From assembly GCA_937916345.1 (NCBI GenBank), contig CALFUE010000097.1:1-5930 (forward strand): a stretch of 5,930 nucleotides of DNA, read 5' to 3'. The stretch is from an uncultured bacterium (GTDB lineage Bacteria; Bacillota; Clostridia; Lachnospirales; Lachnospiraceae). The translations under genes were made by a program, and so were the position numbers. This document shows, piece by piece, positions 3,828-5,930 of this stretch; the stretch's first letter is position 1; each line of letters begins with the position of its first letter. The notes beneath the pieces were generated by a model, which had not been told where the DNA came from, did no database searches, and was given only the letters and a program-made list of their open reading frames with translations.

Positions 3828-5918
3828 ATGGCAAAAAGAGTTTATGAGGTGGCAAAGGAGATCCACGCTGCAAATTCACAATTACTGGATTTTTTGCGTG
3901 AGAAGGGCGTTGATGTCAAGAGCCATATGAGTAATATCGAGGATGATATCGTCGAGATGATCCACAGGGATTTCACTCCCGAGGCACCTGTCTCTGATGA
4001 GACTCAGAAGAAAGCTCCTGTCAAGAAAAGCTCCATTGCCGCCGTTTACAACGGGGCGTTGGAGGAGAACCCCGAGCACCGCAGAGGAGCGGGCAGGACA
4101 GTGGTGAGTCCTTCCGATAACAAGAAGGCTGCGGCAAAGGCGGTGCATCCTGCTCCGGTTAAGCGCTCGTCTGTAGCCAGATTCATTCCTACAGTGGCAA
4201 AGCCGGTCGGAGGTAAAAATGAAAGCAAAGTCAAGAAAGAAGCACCTGAAGAAATATCTAAAGAACCGGTTGAGAAAAAACCGGAGGTTAGTCAACCGGA
4301 TCAACCGGTCAGAAGACTTGGCCCCACAGGAGAGAAGGTTATTATCCCGGTTGAAGAAAGAGCAGAAAAAAGACAAAAGGGCTCTGTCAGCGATCAAAAG
4401 AAGCGAAAGATCTATACCACCCAAAATGATAAAAATCGCAGTGACGGCGGCAGAGGCGGCGCCGGTCGCAATGAAAATAATCGAAATTTCGCCGGAGCTA
4501 ATAAAAATCATCAGGGAAAACCTGAGGCAGGAAAAGCAGTAGCCGCCGTATCAGATGATTCGAAAGGAAAGGGCAGAAAGGGCAAGGAAAAGCACGATGC
4601 AAAAGATTTCGACAAGAACAGCCGTCACGCAGAGCAGCTGAAAAACCTGGAAAAGTCCACCGGCTACAAGCAGCATAAAAAGAGCGCAATTACCGCGGAG
4701 GAAAAGGAGGAGAGAGACTCTATCAAGGAGATCACTCTGCCTGAGCACATGACTATTGGCGAGCTGGCAAAGAGGCTGAAGCTCACTGCCTCCGATGTCA
4801 TAAAAAAGCTCTTTGAAAAAGGCCAGATGTACACCATGAACAGTGATATCACCTATGAGGAGGCTGAGAAGCTGGCTCTGGAGTTCAACTTTATTGCCAC
4901 TCAGGAGGAAAAGGTGGATGTCATTGCAGAATTGCTGAAGGATACCGGGGATCCTGAGGACGACATGAGAAAACGACCCCCCGTTGTCTGTGTAATGGGT
5001 CATGTAGATCATGGTAAGACATCACTTTTGGATGCCATCAGAAATACAAAGGTTACGGACAAGGAGGCCGGCGGTATCACACAGGCCATCGGCGCGTATA
5101 TGGTGCGCGCGAACGGCCGTGACATAACATTTATAGACACACCCGGTCATGAAGCCTTCACAGCAATGCGTATGAGAGGTGCTAATTCCACCGATATCGC
5201 TATCCTTGTTGTGGCAGCCGACGACGGCGTGATGCCGCAGACCATTGAGGCTATAAACCATGCGAGAGCCGCTGGAGTTGAAATAATAGTAGCCATAAAC
5301 AAGATAGACAAGCCTTCCGCAAATATCGACAGGGTAAAGCAGGAGCTCTCGGAGTATGAGCTGATCCCTGAGGATTGGGGCGGTTCCACTGTATTTTGTC
5401 CCGTGTCTGCACACACAAAGGAAGGTATAGATAATCTGTTGGAGATGATTCTTCTGACGGCTGATGTGCTGGAGCTCAAGGCAAACCCCAACAGAAACGC
5501 GAGAGGTCTCGTCATCGAGGCAGAGCTGGACAAGGGACGCGGCGCCGTGGCGACAGTTCTTGTTCAGAAGGGAACCTTGAAGGTAGGTCAGCCGGTAGCC
5601 TGCGGTAGTTCCTATGGAAAGATCCGTGCCATGATAGACGATATGGGGCGCAGCGTGAAGGAAGCAGCTCCCTCCACCCCCGTGGAGATACTTGGTCTGA
5701 ACTCAGTTCCGGACGCCGGCGAGATATTCGTAGCGCTGGATTCTGAGAAGGAGGCAAAGGCCTTTGCCGACACCTATATTGCAGAAGGAAAGAACAAGCT
5801 GGTTGAGGAGAGCAGGAGCAGGGTTTCTCTGGATGATCTCTTCTCTCAGATCAGATCCGGAAATGTCAAGGAGCTGAACCTGATTGTAAAGGCGGATGTA
5901 CAGGGTTCAGCTCCTTGA
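3828..5918 (+). CDS. infB: Translation initiation factor IF-2, C-terminus lost at the window end
   Basis: IF-2 is the GTPase that brings fMet-tRNA to the 30S subunit and promotes subunit joining. An IF2_N module (residues 1-50) is followed by a long Lys/Glu/Pro/Gly/Asn-rich linker (51-300). A second IF2_N-like module comes next (IKEITLPEHMTIGELAKRLK, 299-318), and then the G domain. G motifs are GHVDHGKT (391-398), GGITQ (415-419), DTPGH (437-441), NKID (491-494) and SAH (527-529; SAK is more usual). Domain II follows, with LDKGRGAVATVLVQKGTL at 567-584. The frame reaches VKADVQGS (687-694), a conserved IF-2 sequence, then reads Ala-Pro-stop instead of the expected VEAV-like continuation. About 200 residues including the fMet-tRNA-binding domain are absent. 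That stop lies in a fold-back copy (5904-5930), so the gene is probably intact in the organism. AAAGGAG at 3816-3822 is the ribosome binding site. True genomic sequence likely ends at 5909 or 5910. Confidence 0.93.
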   Translation: MAKRVYEVAKEIHAANSQLLDFLREKGVDVKSHMSNIEDDIVEMIHRDFTPEAPVSDETQKKAPVKKSSIAAVYNGALEENPEHRRGAGRTVVSPSDNKKAAAKAVHPAPVKRSSVARFIPTVAKPVGGKNESKVKKEAPEEISKEPVEKKPEVSQPDQPVRRLGPTGEKVIIPVEERAEKRQKGSVSDQKKRKIYTTQNDKNRSDGGRGGAGRNENNRNFAGANKNHQGKPEAGKAVAAVSDDSKGKGRKGKEKHDAKDFDKNSRHAEQLKNLEKSTGYKQHKKSAITAEEKEERDSIKEITLPEHMTIGELAKRLKLTASDVIKKLFEKGQMYTMNSDITYEEAEKLALEFNFIATQEEKVDVIAELLKDTGDPEDDMRKRPPVVCVMGHVDHGKTSLLDAIRNTKVTDKEAGGITQAIGAYMVRANGRDITFIDTPGHEAFTAMRMRGANSTDIAILVVAADDGVMPQTIEAINHARAAGVEIIVAINKIDKPSANIDRVKQELSEYELIPEDWGGSTVFCPVSAHTKEGIDNLLEMILLTADVLELKANPNRNARGLVIEAELDKGRGAVATVLVQKGTLKVGQPVACGSSYGKIRAMIDDMGRSVKEAAPSTPVEILGLNSVPDAGEIFVALDSEKEAKAFADTYIAEGKNKLVEESRSRVSLDDLFSQIRSGNVKELNLIVKADVQGSAP

Positions 5919-5930
5919 CATTTCCGGATC
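5854..5930. repeat. Perfect 27-bp inverted repeat at the right edge (probable fold-back artefact)
   Basis: Bases 5904-5930 are the exact reverse complement of 5854-5880, separated by 23 bp. The left arm is ordinary IF-2 coding sequence (SGNVKELN). The right arm replaces the conserved continuation of IF-2 and runs to the last base of the window. GGTTCA at the junction fits both the true sequence and the inverted copy, the short homology expected of template switching. Confidence 0.9.

Noticed and set aside
3882..4511. 209-codon minus-strand frame and the overlapping plus-strand frame at 4219-4542 within infB
   Set aside because: Both are shadows of the Lys/Glu-rich IF-2 linker, whose codon bias removes stops in other frames. 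The infB frame is continuous here and shows no frameshift.

Overview
The window looks like chromosomal DNA from a low-to-mid GC Firmicute of class Clostridia, most likely Lachnospiraceae. This is inferred from the gene order rimP-nusA-ylxR-ylxQ-infB, strong GGAGG-type ribosome binding sites, a tRNA without an encoded CCA, and a leftmost gene fragment resembling the tyrosine recombinases common in that family. Taxonomy was judged by eye only.

Left part (1-1253). A minus-strand fragment at the left edge encodes the N-terminus of a probable tyrosine recombinase. It is divergent from a plus-strand gene for a CMP-kinase-like P-loop protein with an extra, poorly recognised C-terminal domain. The roughly 100 bp between them holds an inverted repeat (TTGCAAG...CTTGCAA) that overlaps the best -35 box for the kinase gene. 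The kinase gene is followed by about 170 bp with a weak hairpin and then a strong promoter.

Middle part (1254-1379). A tRNA-Glu(CUC) gene is followed by a perfect 10-11 bp hairpin with a short T-tract. Only 26 bp separate this terminator from rimP and no promoter is visible there. The simplest reading is that the tRNA promoter also feeds the downstream operon by read-through, much like the metY-rimP-nusA-infB layout of E. coli.

Right part (1406-5930). This is a tightly packed translation/transcription operon. RimP matures the 30S subunit. NusA controls elongation and termination. YlxR is an RNA-binding protein linked to RNase P. YlxQ is an L7Ae-family RNA-binding protein. IF-2 delivers initiator tRNA. 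NusA ends in an unusual tail of eight 11-residue acidic/aromatic repeats. ylxR starts at a TTG overlapping the nusA stop.

The window ends in a perfect 27-bp inverted copy of sequence lying 50 bp upstream. It places a premature stop inside a conserved IF-2 motif, so the end of infB as seen here is most likely a fold-back assembly or amplification artefact and not a real gene end. I found no defence system, CRISPR array or insertion sequence. The most novel biology is the NusA repeat tail, followed by the tRNA-terminator-rimP leader and the kinase's C-terminal domain.
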